25,837 bases of DNA from Terramyces sp. JEL0728 (GCA_027603945.1 JADIIU010000162.1:1-25837), one strand, 5' to 3'. Shown: positions 9,183-18,809, numbered from the stretch's first letter. Notes: generated by a model from the letters alone, not told the origin. Program-made: numbers and translations.

Positions 9183-10646
9183 TCATTTTTGTTTATTGAA
9201 GTAAATGCGAAAAGGATACTCTTTTGACAATAGATTTTTGTACGTTAATTTCATATTTTGGCGAAAAGACAGACAAAACTGTACCGCAATTAACTTTGAT
9301 CTTCTAAGAGTGTCTGCAAACACCTGCAATGAGTGTTCATTAATTTCCCTATTTTGGGACAAGGTTAAGTAACAAATTGACGATTTGCAAATACAGTGCG
9401 CAAATTGCTTCAGCATGGCCGTATCATTCAGGTCCAGTCTTCCCAAGGATAGGCTTTGCAAATTTGTCCTTGACAAATGCTTTCCAATCCTGATCATGTC
9501 TTCAGATTCAATGCTCCAATTTCTCATTTGTAATTCGCGCATTGAGCTCTTTTTGATTGATTCGATAAAATTAACCACCGCGCCATTGGAGGCATAGCTA
9601 CATTCTATTTCTAATTTGGCAACAGGTAGATTGTTTACACATTTCGAGAGAATTGCCAAACCTTTGTCCGTAAAAAAACTGCAATTATGTTCTATGCGAC
9701 TCCCATAACAGTAACTACAAGCGCTTCGAATACACAATGATTCCAGTTTGGATTGAGATATTGCAACGAGGATGCGTTCCAGATGCTGAATGCATATTGA
9801 GAGCGAGACTTTACGTAAATCGGATTTGACAAGATTCTTTGCAAATAATTCACAAATTGAATCAGTGGTGAGCTCCAAACCATCAATCTCTTGCAATTTA
9901 CTATCAGGCAGTATTTCAATCAAAGGAGTTAGGTGTTCATCAAAAAGGAATTCAGCCACCATTGCCAAATATCTAATTGTAGAATTTTTAATCGCGTTCG
10001 CAAGAATATAAAGTTCATCTTCTCGAGCCCACCTCAGATCAAATCTGAAACGGATCAAGTTGCTTTTGACAAGCCCGTCAGAGATGCCTTTCCAATGTTC
10101 AAAAGAAACAACGCCAAGATTTAATTGCTTCAATCGCCCATCCACAAGTATTTCCCGTAAAAGTGTCACATCTTTTTCATCCATCCATTCAACACTAAGG
10201 CTTGTCATTTTACCACGCATATTTTCCAAAATCCAAGTCTGATCATCTCCTTTAAAATAGCGTGGGAATTCAACACTTGTTTTAATATTCAAAAGAGCAA
10301 ATAATTCTTTGTTCAACCCCGAGAATTTAGTTCTACCGTAATTTGACCCATATCCGTAAAACGCACTAGCCTCCAAATTACTACACCTCGGCAAGTTAGC
10401 CAGCAAGTTCTGCTGCTTCACTTCAACCGACAGCTTTTTCAATCTGAATCCTCTTTTTATGAAATCGGGAAGATTGTCCATGTATTTTTGAAAGAAGAGT
10501 TCTTTGTTTAAATCTTTCTTTACCAAGAACTGAATATTCTTTAATGGCTCCAAGTAACAATGAAATTCCTTGTTGGTGGTTGATAGAACGAGAATATCAT
10601 CCTCGTCCAAATAATCGAGAATTGCCAAAACGAGATCTTTGAACAT
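9183..10646 (-). CDS. F-box/leucine-rich repeat protein
   Basis: A single exon encoding 487 aa. The N-terminal 40 residues (MFKDLVLAILDYLDEDDILV then LSTTNKEFHCYL) fit an F-box, which docks Skp1 in SCF ubiquitin ligases. The rest is a run of irregular leucine-rich repeats, for example KLQEIDGLELTTDSICELFA, NLQSLSLGRLDLNDTAMLKQ and SICYLTLSQNREINEHSLQV, the usual substrate-recognition part. The start is the only ATG near the F-box. The gene lies on the opposite strand inside the velvet array, convergent with velvet gene 2 (230 bp between stops) and divergent from velvet gene 3. The substrate is unknown. It is not a close paralogue of the other F-box gene at 20444. Confidence 0.75.
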   Translation of the reverse strand: MFKDLVLAILDYLDEDDILVLSTTNKEFHCYLEPLKNIQFLVKKDLNKELFFQKYMDNLPDFIKRGFRLKKLSVEVKQQNLLANLPRCSNLEASAFYGYGSNYGRTKFSGLNKELFALLNIKTSVEFPRYFKGDDQTWILENMRGKMTSLSVEWMDEKDVTLLREILVDGRLKQLNLGVVSFEHWKGISDGLVKSNLIRFRFDLRWAREDELYILANAIKNSTIRYLAMVAEFLFDEHLTPLIEILPDSKLQEIDGLELTTDSICELFAKNLVKSDLRKVSLSICIQHLERILVAISQSKLESLCIRSACSYCYGSRIEHNCSFFTDKGLAILSKCVNNLPVAKLEIECSYASNGAVVNFIESIKKSSMRELQMRNWSIESEDMIRIGKHLSRTNLQSLSLGRLDLNDTAMLKQFAHCICKSSICYLTLSQNREINEHSLQVFADTLRRSKLIAVQFCLSFRQNMKLTYKNLLSKEYPFRIYFNKQK

Positions 10647-12029
10647 TTTTGTGAAAAATGAGTCAGTTCTTTAAACAGATGCAGCAGTTATTTTTATTCT
10701 AGGATATGATATTAGAACTTTGGATCAAATAAAAGATGGACTAGAATCCTGTCAGAAAAGCTAAAAAGATTGCACAGGTCTTGAAATATTTCCGCATCCA
10801 CCTAAAACCTATGAGAATACCACTCTTTTCCAAAAGCACGAAGCAATCCGGCTGAACTTGCAAGTAGAGTTATTATACATGGCATAAATCTTGCAAAAGG
10901 TGCCTTGTGACCAAATAATTCCGACCAATCAATTTATTGAGGTAAGAAATCACCATATTCGGATAGTTATGGATAAACCCATTCTGCAAATTTTCAATTG
11001 GATGAACTTGGAATTCTCAATGGGGAATATTAAGGTCTCACTGACAGTCTTACAATCAAACCTCACATTTCAACTTGAGATGCAAACCACTCTCTAATGG
11101 GTACACATTACTATTTTGGTTGAAGAGTTGGCAGGAAAAAGACTTTCCACTTGGATGAAGAGTTTGGGCAGATTCTGAGTTGTTTATGCGGCTATCCATT
11201 TTATACAAAATTCGTCACAAATCCAGCGCAATTAGCATTAACCGTTTTTGTTATTGGTCAAACAAAAATTCCCGTGTCTGACCGCAAATTCCTAATTCTT
11301 TGCTTCACTGCCATACAAATACAGTATTGTCCATTTTCTTTTGGTCGTAACCTTGAAAGCTTTTTCATGGCCCACACCAATCATTCTATTGAACCACCAA
11401 TCTATTTCAACGGTATGACTCAAAAACTTACCAAATTAAACAAATATTTTTGATATTGGCAGAGGCTGGTAGTAGTTGGAGGGCTTGTATTCAGAACAGC
11501 TATTCGCAGACAAGCTGATCTTTCAACGGCAAGCTTTTAACGGACAAACTCAGCTTTAGTAGTCCAAACAACGTCTACATTCAATGAGAAAGGATGCCAC
11601 ACTGTTTTACTTTGCCATAATTTGATGACATCATTTCTTGCATTTCAAAACGTTATCTCGCATTTCCATAGCCAAATTTAGAAATAGAGCACTTATCAAT
11701 GATTAAATACTACCAGATTGTATTCAAAGATGTCTGAAGGTATTCAATCATTGAGGTGTATCACTTGATTATATCTTTGTTACTCCAAGAACTAGAGCAC
11801 TATTCGAACATGCAATTTTGAATACGCTGAATACTTTTATACAAGTAGCATCAAAGATTGTATTGTATCACCTATCTCTAGAAATGGAAATGTGTTTATC
11901 TAGCAGCTACACGCACCCTGGTCGATACAGGTTTTATCTTGCGCGGAATCTTTAGAGATTATTCTACAGTGACTTTAATTTTTTAGATTTAAGAGTGTTG
12001 CGTCCTGGTAACTTTTTTATAAAAAACAT
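10647..12029. other. long spacer between F-box gene and velvet gene 3
   Basis: Almost 1.4 kb with no convincing gene. Open frames at 10891-11097 and 11151-11453 start at non-ATG codons and are low-complexity or hydrophobic with no family match. It holds the third ATGACATCAT (11625-11634) and a patch (about 10903-10932) that resembles one at 12935-12968 in the next spacer (CCTTGTGACCA ... CCAATCAA). TGACCAAATAAT occurs at 10908 and again at 12791. Confidence 0.5.
11625..11634 (+). promoter_or_regulatory. ATGACATCAT element, velvet gene 3
   Basis: Third identical 10-mer, 405 bp before the ATG of velvet gene 3, extended on the right to ATGACATCATTTCTT as at gene 2. No copy was found before velvet gene 4. 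Confidence 0.4.
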
Positions 12030-12627
12030 ATGCCCTCGCAATTCAACGTGTTAATCCGACAAGAACCGTATAAAGGCAGAGAATCTGGATTGAGACAGCC
12101 TTATTTGCAAACACATTTGTATTCTACACTCTAATTAAGATTCCCTCCATTAATCCTCCAACTGGATTTTGATAACATGCAAACTAAACACCAAGTACTT
12201 TGGTATTAACTTTTAGTTGGATAATATCAATATTCTGTGCTCAGTAAGGCTTCAAGACCCTGCAACAGAGATGGATTTGACGGTGCTCGCCAACGAGTAC
12301 TACATCAAATACCCATTCAACTCCAACTTGACTGGCACTTTAACAAAGCACGGGATAGTACTCTTGGATCCGAAAGATAACTGTCCAAAGATGTTCTTTA
12401 TCTTTAATGATCTCAACATTAAAGTTAAGGGAGAGTATATTCTAATCTGCACGCTGGTTAATGTTGAAGAGTACAACTTGACTTACAATAGCCTCAGGAA
12501 TGTCATTAGTGTTAAATCCAAACCGTTTTATGTAGAGTTGAGATCAAACTATACAAAGACGAGTATCAAGACATCGCTTTCCTTGTACTTGGAAAGACAG
12601 CTTGAGGCAAAGCCTAAAAGGCACTAA
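12030..12627 (+). CDS. small velvet-domain protein, array copy 3
   Basis: Exons 12030-12118, 12140-12194, 12217-12470 and 12492-12627 encode 177 aa; introns are 21, 22 and 21 nt. Landmarks: VLIRQEPYKGRESGLRQP, FPPLILQLDF, YYIKYPFNSNLTGTLTKHGI, VLLDPKDNCPKMFFIFNDLN, IKVKGEYILIC, SKPFYVELRSNYTKTSIKTS and a slightly longer basic C-terminus (EAKPKRH) that might aid nuclear entry. The third intron is 21 nt and stopless, so the frame stays open across it. Its position and GT/AG ends match the third introns of the other copies, which argues that it is spliced. The start is the ATG at 12030, directly after a TATAAAA-like run. Function as for copy 1: probable velvet-type DNA-binding regulator, target unknown. 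Confidence 0.85.
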
Positions 12628-12646
12628 GCTCAGTATTTATATTTTT

Positions 12647-12652
12647 AATAAA
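12647..12652 (+). terminator. AATAAA poly(A) signal-like site after velvet gene 3
   Basis: Canonical hexamer 20 bp after the stop codon of velvet gene 3. Motif evidence only. Confidence 0.35.
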
Positions 12653-13570
12653 TTCCGTTGATAAATGGAGTTGCTTGATTTCCGCCGTGATTTAATTGCA
12701 TGGGTTTCAAAACGAGAAGGATATGACTACTAAATGTTTGCATTTCAATAAGTTGCTATAAAACAACAAGTACCATTGGCAGGAATAGCCTGACCAAATA
12801 ATATGCAGATTCAAGATGTCAGTTGGTTATTGATATTAGAATGATGGCAGGGTGTATACCGCCATTCGGTTACTCGATTGACACATGTATGCTTCCTTAA
12901 TGTTTCTCTGAGCATTAGTTTTGTCCATCAAAATCCTTGTGACCATTTCCCGAATCCGGACCAATCAAATTACTGTAGTGGCACCGAATATGACCAAATT
13001 TTCCAAACACGGGATTTGACCACTCTGTATTTTGCCATCAAGTTAATCCAGCATATTTCAATTCATAGAGTGTATACCAATCCCACAGTATTGGTGTCTT
13101 TATCAAAAATCACGGACACTTGGCTAGTTACACAAAAGAAACTCCGTCAAAAATCAAACTCCGACTGGTGAGTAATGCAAATCAGGATAGAGATTATGAG
13201 AATTTCTTGCAGCCATTATTTTTTGAAACAATCTCACAATGAGGACGCACTGCAGAAAATAGTTTACAATATAATTTCAGATGGGCTAACTGCATGCAGA
13301 AACGACTCGGCTGATTTAAAATAATATTTAATGTAAAATACAAATTTATGTGATATCCACGTAAGGATGGAATCCTTCTGTACCCTTACTCTGCTTTTTT
13401 TTGTGTACAAGAAAATTGGTTAGAGGTCCAATTGGTAGGACTTTGATCTCCACCAATGAATTCACTAACCGAGGATTCAAGGAATCTAGAAAAAGTGACT
13501 GTCCGCAAACCGCTAGAAATAAACTCAAGGAGCGAGTTTTGTTATTTTTTTTGCATCCAAATTTGGCGGA

Positions 13571-13576
13571 TATAAA
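13571..13576 (+). promoter_or_regulatory. TATA box-like TATAAA of velvet gene 4
   Basis: TATAAA 34 bp before the ATG at 13605, in GGATATAAACCC. Suitable spacing if the leader is very short. Confidence 0.4.
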
Positions 13577-13604
13577 CCCTCCGTTTTAGTTCAACACCGC
13601 CAAA

Positions 13605-14175
13605 ATGGAAACACCTAAAAATGTAATCATCCGACAATCGCCATTTAAAGGACGAGAAGCAGGATTGAAACAGCCATTCTTATTAACTCATCTGTAACCA
13701 TTGATTAAATAGATTTCCTCCTTTGATATTGCAGTTGGATTTTGCTGGACCGATGTCAAAGGAAGAGGTATCTGCCTAATAATCAAGCTGTCCTCATATA
13801 CATACATATGCTCAGTAGCGCTAAAAAATCCAGATATTTCGATGGATCTTACCACCTTGCACAACTCTTACTATAGCCGATACCCATATACCGCAAACCT
13901 GACTGGAACGTTAACTGTAGCCGGAACCGTTCTGACTGACCCAGAGGATCGTAAGCCAAAAATCTTTTTCCTATTTAACGACTTGAACATCAAAGTTTGT
14001 GGGGACTACGTTATAACTTGCGCTATAGTGAACCTTGCACGGTACTTGCAGCTAATCTAGCCCAAAAGAAATTATTCTAGTCCAAACCAAAGCATTCTCT
14101 GTGTTAATGAGGTCCAACTTTATAAAGCCAATAATCAAAACATCCCTCTCAAAAAGCTTGGAAAATCAAACGTAG
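13605..14175 (+). CDS. small velvet-domain protein, array copy 4
   Basis: Exons 13605-13693, 13713-13767, 13788-14041 and 14061-14175 encode 170 aa; introns are 19, 20 and 19 nt. Landmarks: VIIRQSPFKGREAGLKQP, FPPLILQLDF, CSVALKNPDISMDLTTL, YYSRYPYTANLTGTLTVAGT, VLTDPEDRKPKIFFLFNDLN, IKVCGDYVITC and KPIIKTSLSKSLENQT. Without the third splice the frame would stop at 14058-14060 and lose the last velvet strand; the 19-nt removal restores the KxxIKTSLS motif shared by all copies. It is convergent with the receptor-like gene at 14236 (60 bp between stops). It lacks the upstream ATGACATCAT element of the other three copies. Confidence 0.85.
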
Positions 14176-14203
14176 TACTCGAGAGAATGTACATAAAGAT
14201 GTC

Positions 14204-14209
14204 AATAAA
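14204..14209 (+). terminator. AATAAA poly(A) signal-like site after velvet gene 4
   Basis: Hexamer 28 bp after the velvet 4 stop, in the 60-bp convergent gap. Motif evidence only. Confidence 0.35.
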
Positions 14210-14235
14210 AATGCTTTAATAATTATGATTACAAT

Positions 14236-15649
14236 TTACTTTATGTGGGCAGCACCGGGAATCTTTAATTCATCTTCCATACTTTCCTGCTCTATTAATA
14301 GCTCTTGCTGATATATGGCAGGGATTCCCACAGGTGGAGATTCATTTTGTTTCTCAGCGGGGATTTGCATTCTTGGTACGGAAGGAGGGTGATACTCTGC
14401 ATTTTTTAAACTATGATGATGTGGTAAAGATGGAAGTGGAGTCTCATCATTGACAGGTGCTGAAATCGGAACCATTTGAATAGAGGCATTTGATGCCGAG
14501 TAATTTCGTGTGCGATCATCAAGGGTGCTATTTGATCGGACATCCTGATTCTTTTTGGTATTGGTATGCAATTCAGCGGTCGAGTTAGCTGCTGAATAGA
14601 GCATCGAGTTGGAAATTTCAAATTTCTTTACAATTGATTTTCTCCCGTGGTTCCTTGTACAATAAATGAAAATTGCAAATCCACCAATGGGAAGAAATAA
14701 AAGACACAGAGGCAGGAACACTTTAAGCAACAGCAATGGATCTGGGCTCGAGCTTGTTGAACTACTTTAAATAACAATTACGGAACTACACCCTTTGCTG
14801 GTTGAGTTTGAGCAGCTACAGGCATATCAAGTGTGCTGGTGCTATTGTCTGTTCCTAACGAGCTTGAACAAGTAATTGTATTCAAGATGTTGGAGCACTG
14901 AGGACTACGAGATAACAAGAAACCACTATTTTTGTAAGCTCGCTGAGCAGTAAATGACAAATTATCTATCGATCTGTCAAATAAATAACATGTCTGATTA
15001 TCAGCTCCACTATAGCTGTAATCGTAAGCTGTGCAATCTATGTAAATTAGAAATTACAATTGTAACCACTGCACTGGGTCTGGCATTCGTTTTCTGTTTG
15101 GTTGGAAATGTAAACGAATGGCTGTTCGTTGATTACACTCTTAGCGAGCGAATATAAGTCTCCATATCTTTTGAACGAATATCCTTGGTACACTCCTCGT
15201 GTTGAAGAGTTATCAGTTGACAATGTATTGTTTCTACATCAGGAAATAGTTACGGGACAATACAGTTGATATCTCCTTGGTTATCAAAACAAAATGGATT
15301 GAAATTCATGTAAAAGCTGGTTAGTTTGGACTTACCCGCACGACATTGTTCCTTCACTTGTGATATTGAGGGTAGCAATCGACCTATCATGTAAAAAACA
15401 CTGAGTTGTAGTTGGGTTGTAAGTAAATGCTGAGCATAAATAACTACTATTTCCAAGTGCTTTTGCACTGGGTTGGACAACAGTACTACAAAGTGTTATG
15501 CAGTCATTGAATGAGTTGGAAATATTCACTTGGACGTAGTCGCTGTTTATCTGACAAGTATTTGAAGTGTACAATGAGCCTGATTTGAAAAACTTTACTC
15601 CATTGTAGATGGATGCTACTACTGTACCGAATAGTAGTGTCAGTTTCAT
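14236..15649 (-). CDS. two-module cysteine-rich (PAN/apple-like) type I membrane protein, copy C
   Basis: Exons 15649-15336, 15316-15254, 15233-15058, 15037-14782 and 14761-14236 encode 444 aa; introns are 19, 20, 20 and 20 nt. The start MKLTLLFGTVVAS is a short signal peptide. Module 1 reads YNGVKF ... SLYTSNTCQI ... NDCITLC ... CSAFTYN ... CFLHDRSI ... SCGFYMNFNPFC. Module 2 reads GVYQGYSF ... GDLYS ... ECQTQCSGYNYCTAYDY ... CYLFDRSI ... GFLLSRSPQCSN. A Ser/Thr-rich stalk, one membrane span (about 279-304, LLLLKVFLPLCLLFLPIGGF) and a 140-aa cytoplasmic tail follow. The CxxxC ... CxxF/Y ... C-x-L-xDR pattern suggests a PAN/apple-type fold, a protein- or sugar-binding domain; this is by pattern, not alignment. 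Introns 1 and 3 are shared with copies A and B. The tail lacks the GELPINPR motif of A and B. The ligand is unknown. Confidence 0.78.
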
Positions 15650-15871
15650 TATTTCTGTTTCGCGAAGAAATGAAAACGCGTATGGGTTATCAACAATTGC
15701 ATTATCCTGTAGGTATTTTCTTAATCTTTGCTAAACCCACTTGACTGCAAATAACCTTTACCCAACTTTATATGACGGATTTCACTTCTCGACGCATTTG
15801 CGTACACATGGAAATCTGGGTTCGGATTTGGATTTGGGGTAGCAAGCGCTGTCCAATTGCACAAACCATAT

Positions 15872-17139
15872 TTAGACAGTCTCTTTATTAACCAGCAATG
15901 GAGGTTGGACGTCAGTCTCCAACTCTGTTCGTGGCTGTTGTTGCAAGCAAACGTGTAGCGGAACGTTCCTGTAGCCATTGATCCCATCCAACAAAGGCGG
16001 CTGACTAAAAGTATCTTCAGGGATGTACGGTCTGGGATTGATTGGTAGCTCTCCGATATCCTGTGACACTCTTTTCCTCTCCAAACTCATACTCGTATAC
16101 ACCGGCATTGGTGTTGATTGCGGTTTCGTAATCGGTGTTTCAGCTATGATAGTTGATGCATATGAAGCGATAGGCGTTGATTTGGACGATATTATTAAAG
16201 TACTGTTTCTCTTCCTTTTAAAGGCGAATACTACAACCACAACCAAAAATACAACTGCGGCTGCAGGTACCAAGTACACAGCTATTGGCTTTGCATCTGA
16301 AGTTGACACGGCACTGGTGCTCGTGGTTGTGCCAGCTGGAGGATCAAGCGCATCTTCACAGGTGATATTATTCCCACTATTAGAACACTGAGTAGTTCTA
16401 CTCAACAAGAACCCACAATTCCATCCTTTTACATCACTTGCGGTGTTAAACGATAGCTGGTTCAAAGGTTTATCATACATGAAGCATCCAATAAACAAAG
16501 TGGATAAATTACCAACTGAGAAAGCAGTACAGGCTACATTAGCAAAGAGAACCTTTTGTAGTCTGACATCTGGATATACATTCGTCAAACGATTGCACTT
16601 GCGGTCCAGCTATATACAACTGATTAGTTCTGCAACTGGTAAGCGAATACAAATCCCCGGTAGCAGTAAACCTTGTTCCCTGGTAAACCCCACTCGTAGC
16701 ACCAACCAGACTCTGTCCACTATTATTTGGTATATTACAAAACACAGACTCTTGATTATCCTTACAATACGGATTGTTGCTCAGTATAAACCTGTATTAA
16801 TTATGGTTACCCACAAGAATTGCCCGTACTGGAGAATACACTGAGTAGATTGATTGAGCGGTCGTACAACCGGCAATTGTTTGCAGAGTAAGCATAGGAA
16901 GTGCAGTTGAACCCACCACCAGGCAAGGTTTGTGTAGCATTAGCACATTTCAAGGAACAATCGACTGCTGAGGTAGCATTAACTTTTTGGAATTCGGTAT
17001 CGCTTATCGTACACACATCTGATGTATAAATTCCGTTTTTGGTGGAAAAGGAGATTCCATTGAACGTTGAAGCTGCGACTGCTCTAAAGAATAACATTGG
17101 CAGATAAGTCGTCAACCATCTCTGATACCCTTTTGTCAA
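15872..17139 (-). CDS. two-module cysteine-rich (PAN/apple-like) type I membrane protein, copy B
   Basis: Exons 17139-16811, 16791-16553 and 16533-15872 encode 409 aa; both introns are 19 nt and match the positions and phases of introns 1 and 2 of copy A. A signal peptide starts at 17139 or, shorter, at the ATG at 17097 (MLFFRAVAASTFNG), which aligns better with copy A. Module 1 ends NSCGFILSNNPYC. Module 2 runs GVYQGTRF ... DECISRCQTTKACTAF ... CFMYDKPLNQLSF ... CGFLLSRTTQCSN. A Thr/Ser-rich stalk, a membrane span (VYLVPAAAVVFLVVVVVFAF) and a basic KRKR stop-transfer follow. The tail holds GELPINPR (350-357), QPPLL and a C-terminal VQPPLL. The architecture resembles fungal surface sensors, but no ligand or pathway can be read. 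Spacing to neighbours is about 220-230 bp, so each gene has its own promoter. Confidence 0.8.
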
Positions 17140-17368
17140 CTCAATACACTAGTAGGAGCCCGCCTGTTACGTGTTTCAAACGACTCTTTTTCAATGTTTG
17201 GATAACACCAAATTCGCAACGAGGGGCAAGCAGGTAATACGCTGATATCATTGGTAGCAGTGCTTGAATTTGGCTGTATTATTAATAAGAACGAAACAAG
17301 TTTCTCGAGATGTTTGAGGAAAGCCCTCACGATAACTCGGTTACTTTCCTAATAAAATGATTACGCAT

Positions 17369-18632
17369 TTATTTCTCTATCAATCTCAAAATTGGCGGTT
17401 GGAGATCTTTGATCTCACGAGGTTGATTGGGCAAGGATGTTTGATTCTCGCTGTTGTTTTGTTGTAACAGCGGTGGTTGAGCGTTCCTAATAGTACCCAT
17501 TGATTGATTTATTCGAGGGTTGATTGGCAATTCTCCCACTTCACTTTTGTCGGCAGTTGTTTGCACAATATACTTTGAGGATGGTAGATGGTTATGCTGT
17601 AATTGATACGGGCTTTGATTATACTGGCTTGGAGTGTCTCCTGGCGGTGAACTGGAAACGGTAGTAATTGGAGTAGAGCTAGATGAACTATCATTCTTTT
17701 TTGGTCTTCCAAAGTAGACACCAAGACCAATCAATACCACCACTGCTAGCACAACAGGAACAATAATAGCAACCAAGTTTGGGCTTGAACCTGACGCTGA
17801 AGTCGAATTTGAAGGGGTTGAAGTTGCGGTTGGAGAACTAGCAGTACTGGCACCAGAATCGCTATTTCAGAAAAATTATACTTTATATCAGGACAAGCAA
17901 TAGATTTACCGTCATTGAAACACTGAGTGCTTCTGCTTAACAAAAAGCCGCAACTCCATCCACTAACATTGACTTGCGAGTTGAACGAATACTGATTCAC
18001 AGGTCTATCGTACAAGTAACATCCAGCTGGCGTAGTGCTTAGATTTCCAGCAGTAAAAGTGGTACAAGCTAAGTAAGAATAAAGTACCATGGGAACTCTG
18101 ACATTTGGATGCACAATCATCGATACTATTTACTTGAACGGCCTGCACAAACATTTCGTTGGTTCTACAACTAGAGCGTGAATAAACGTCGCCGTTTGCA
18201 TTAAATTTGACACCATCGTAAATACCGCTTTGAACTCCAGACACGGTCTTTCCGCTATTATTTGGTATATTGCAAGTAACGGTACCTTTGCTATCCAAGC
18301 AATACGGGTTGTTTCCCAAAATAAACCTAAATTAACAGGATATACCCACAAGAATTACCGCTACTCGAAAACAGACTCAAGAGATTGATTGAGCGGTCGT
18401 ACAACTGGCAATTGTTTGAAGCGTAAGCAAATGAAGTGCAGTTGAAATTTCCTCCGAGTAATTGACTTGCAGTATTGCATTTTTGCAGACAATCTGCATT
18501 TGACGAAGCGTCTACTTTTTGATATTCAGGATCGCTAATTGTGCATGAGTCTGAAGTGTAAAAATTGTTGTTTGTATTGAAATTGATGTTGTTGAATGTT
18601 GCAGCATGCGCTACTGAGAGAAGCAACAGCAT
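17369..18632 (-). CDS. two-module cysteine-rich (PAN/apple-like) type I membrane protein, copy A
   Basis: Exons 18632-18346, 18326-18088, 18068-17882 and 17861-17369 encode 401 aa; introns are 19, 19 and 20 nt. Signal peptide MLLLLSVAHA. Module 1: FYTSDSCTISDPEYQKV ... ADCLQKC ... CTSFAY ... CQLYDRSINLLSLF ... NSCGFILGNNPYC. Module 2: GIYDGVKF ... DDCASKCQSSHACTTF ... CYLYDRPVNQYSF ... CGFLLSRSTQC. The third splice opens a Ser/Thr-rich stalk that leads into one membrane span (about 268-289, VAIIVPVVLAVVVLIGLGVY). The cytoplasmic tail carries GELPINPR (347-354), QPPLL and a near-terminal LQPPIL, as in copy B. Exon 2 is 239 nt in both A and B. Probable cell-surface binding or sensing protein; the ligand is unknown. 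It is the upstream-most member of a three-gene head-to-tail series. Confidence 0.8.
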
Positions 18633-18809
18633 TAGTAAAAAATTTCAGCCTTTATTGTGTAATTTTTTGATGGTAATGCTAGCCGTATTTGGCCACTAAA
18701 GGAAAAGCATGAGGAATGGAGTTTTGGTTTAAAGGATCAGGAGCAATGGTATTCCCTTTGATCAGTTACCATTCTGATAATGCGTTACCATTTACCACAG
18801 TTTTCGAGA

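Larger units (their letters stand above)
12628..13604. other. long spacer between velvet genes 3 and 4
   Basis: 977 bp without a recognisable gene. It contains an AATAAA (12647-12652) suited to 3' end formation of velvet gene 3, the short repeats shared with the previous spacer (TGACCAAATAAT at 12791; CCTTGTGACCA at 12935; CCGGACCAATCAA near 12956) and a TATAAA (13571) for gene 4. The frame at 12878-13171 does not look like a real protein. Confidence 0.5.

Noticed and set aside
10891..11453. Two small plus-strand ORFs between the F-box gene and velvet 3
   Set aside because: Non-ATG starts, no recognisable domain, composition like translated AT-rich spacer, and no mini-intron that extends them into something conserved.
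12878..13171. A 97-codon ORF upstream of velvet 4
   Set aside because: Starts at a non-ATG codon, covers spacer repeats, and shows no family features.
16023..16391. A 122-codon plus-strand ORF opposite receptor-like copy B
   Set aside because: It is the antisense shadow of the membrane span and stalk of copy B.
17136..17330. A 64-codon ORF upstream of receptor-like copy B
   Set aside because: Non-ATG start, overlaps the start of copy B, no domain; best read as promoter sequence.
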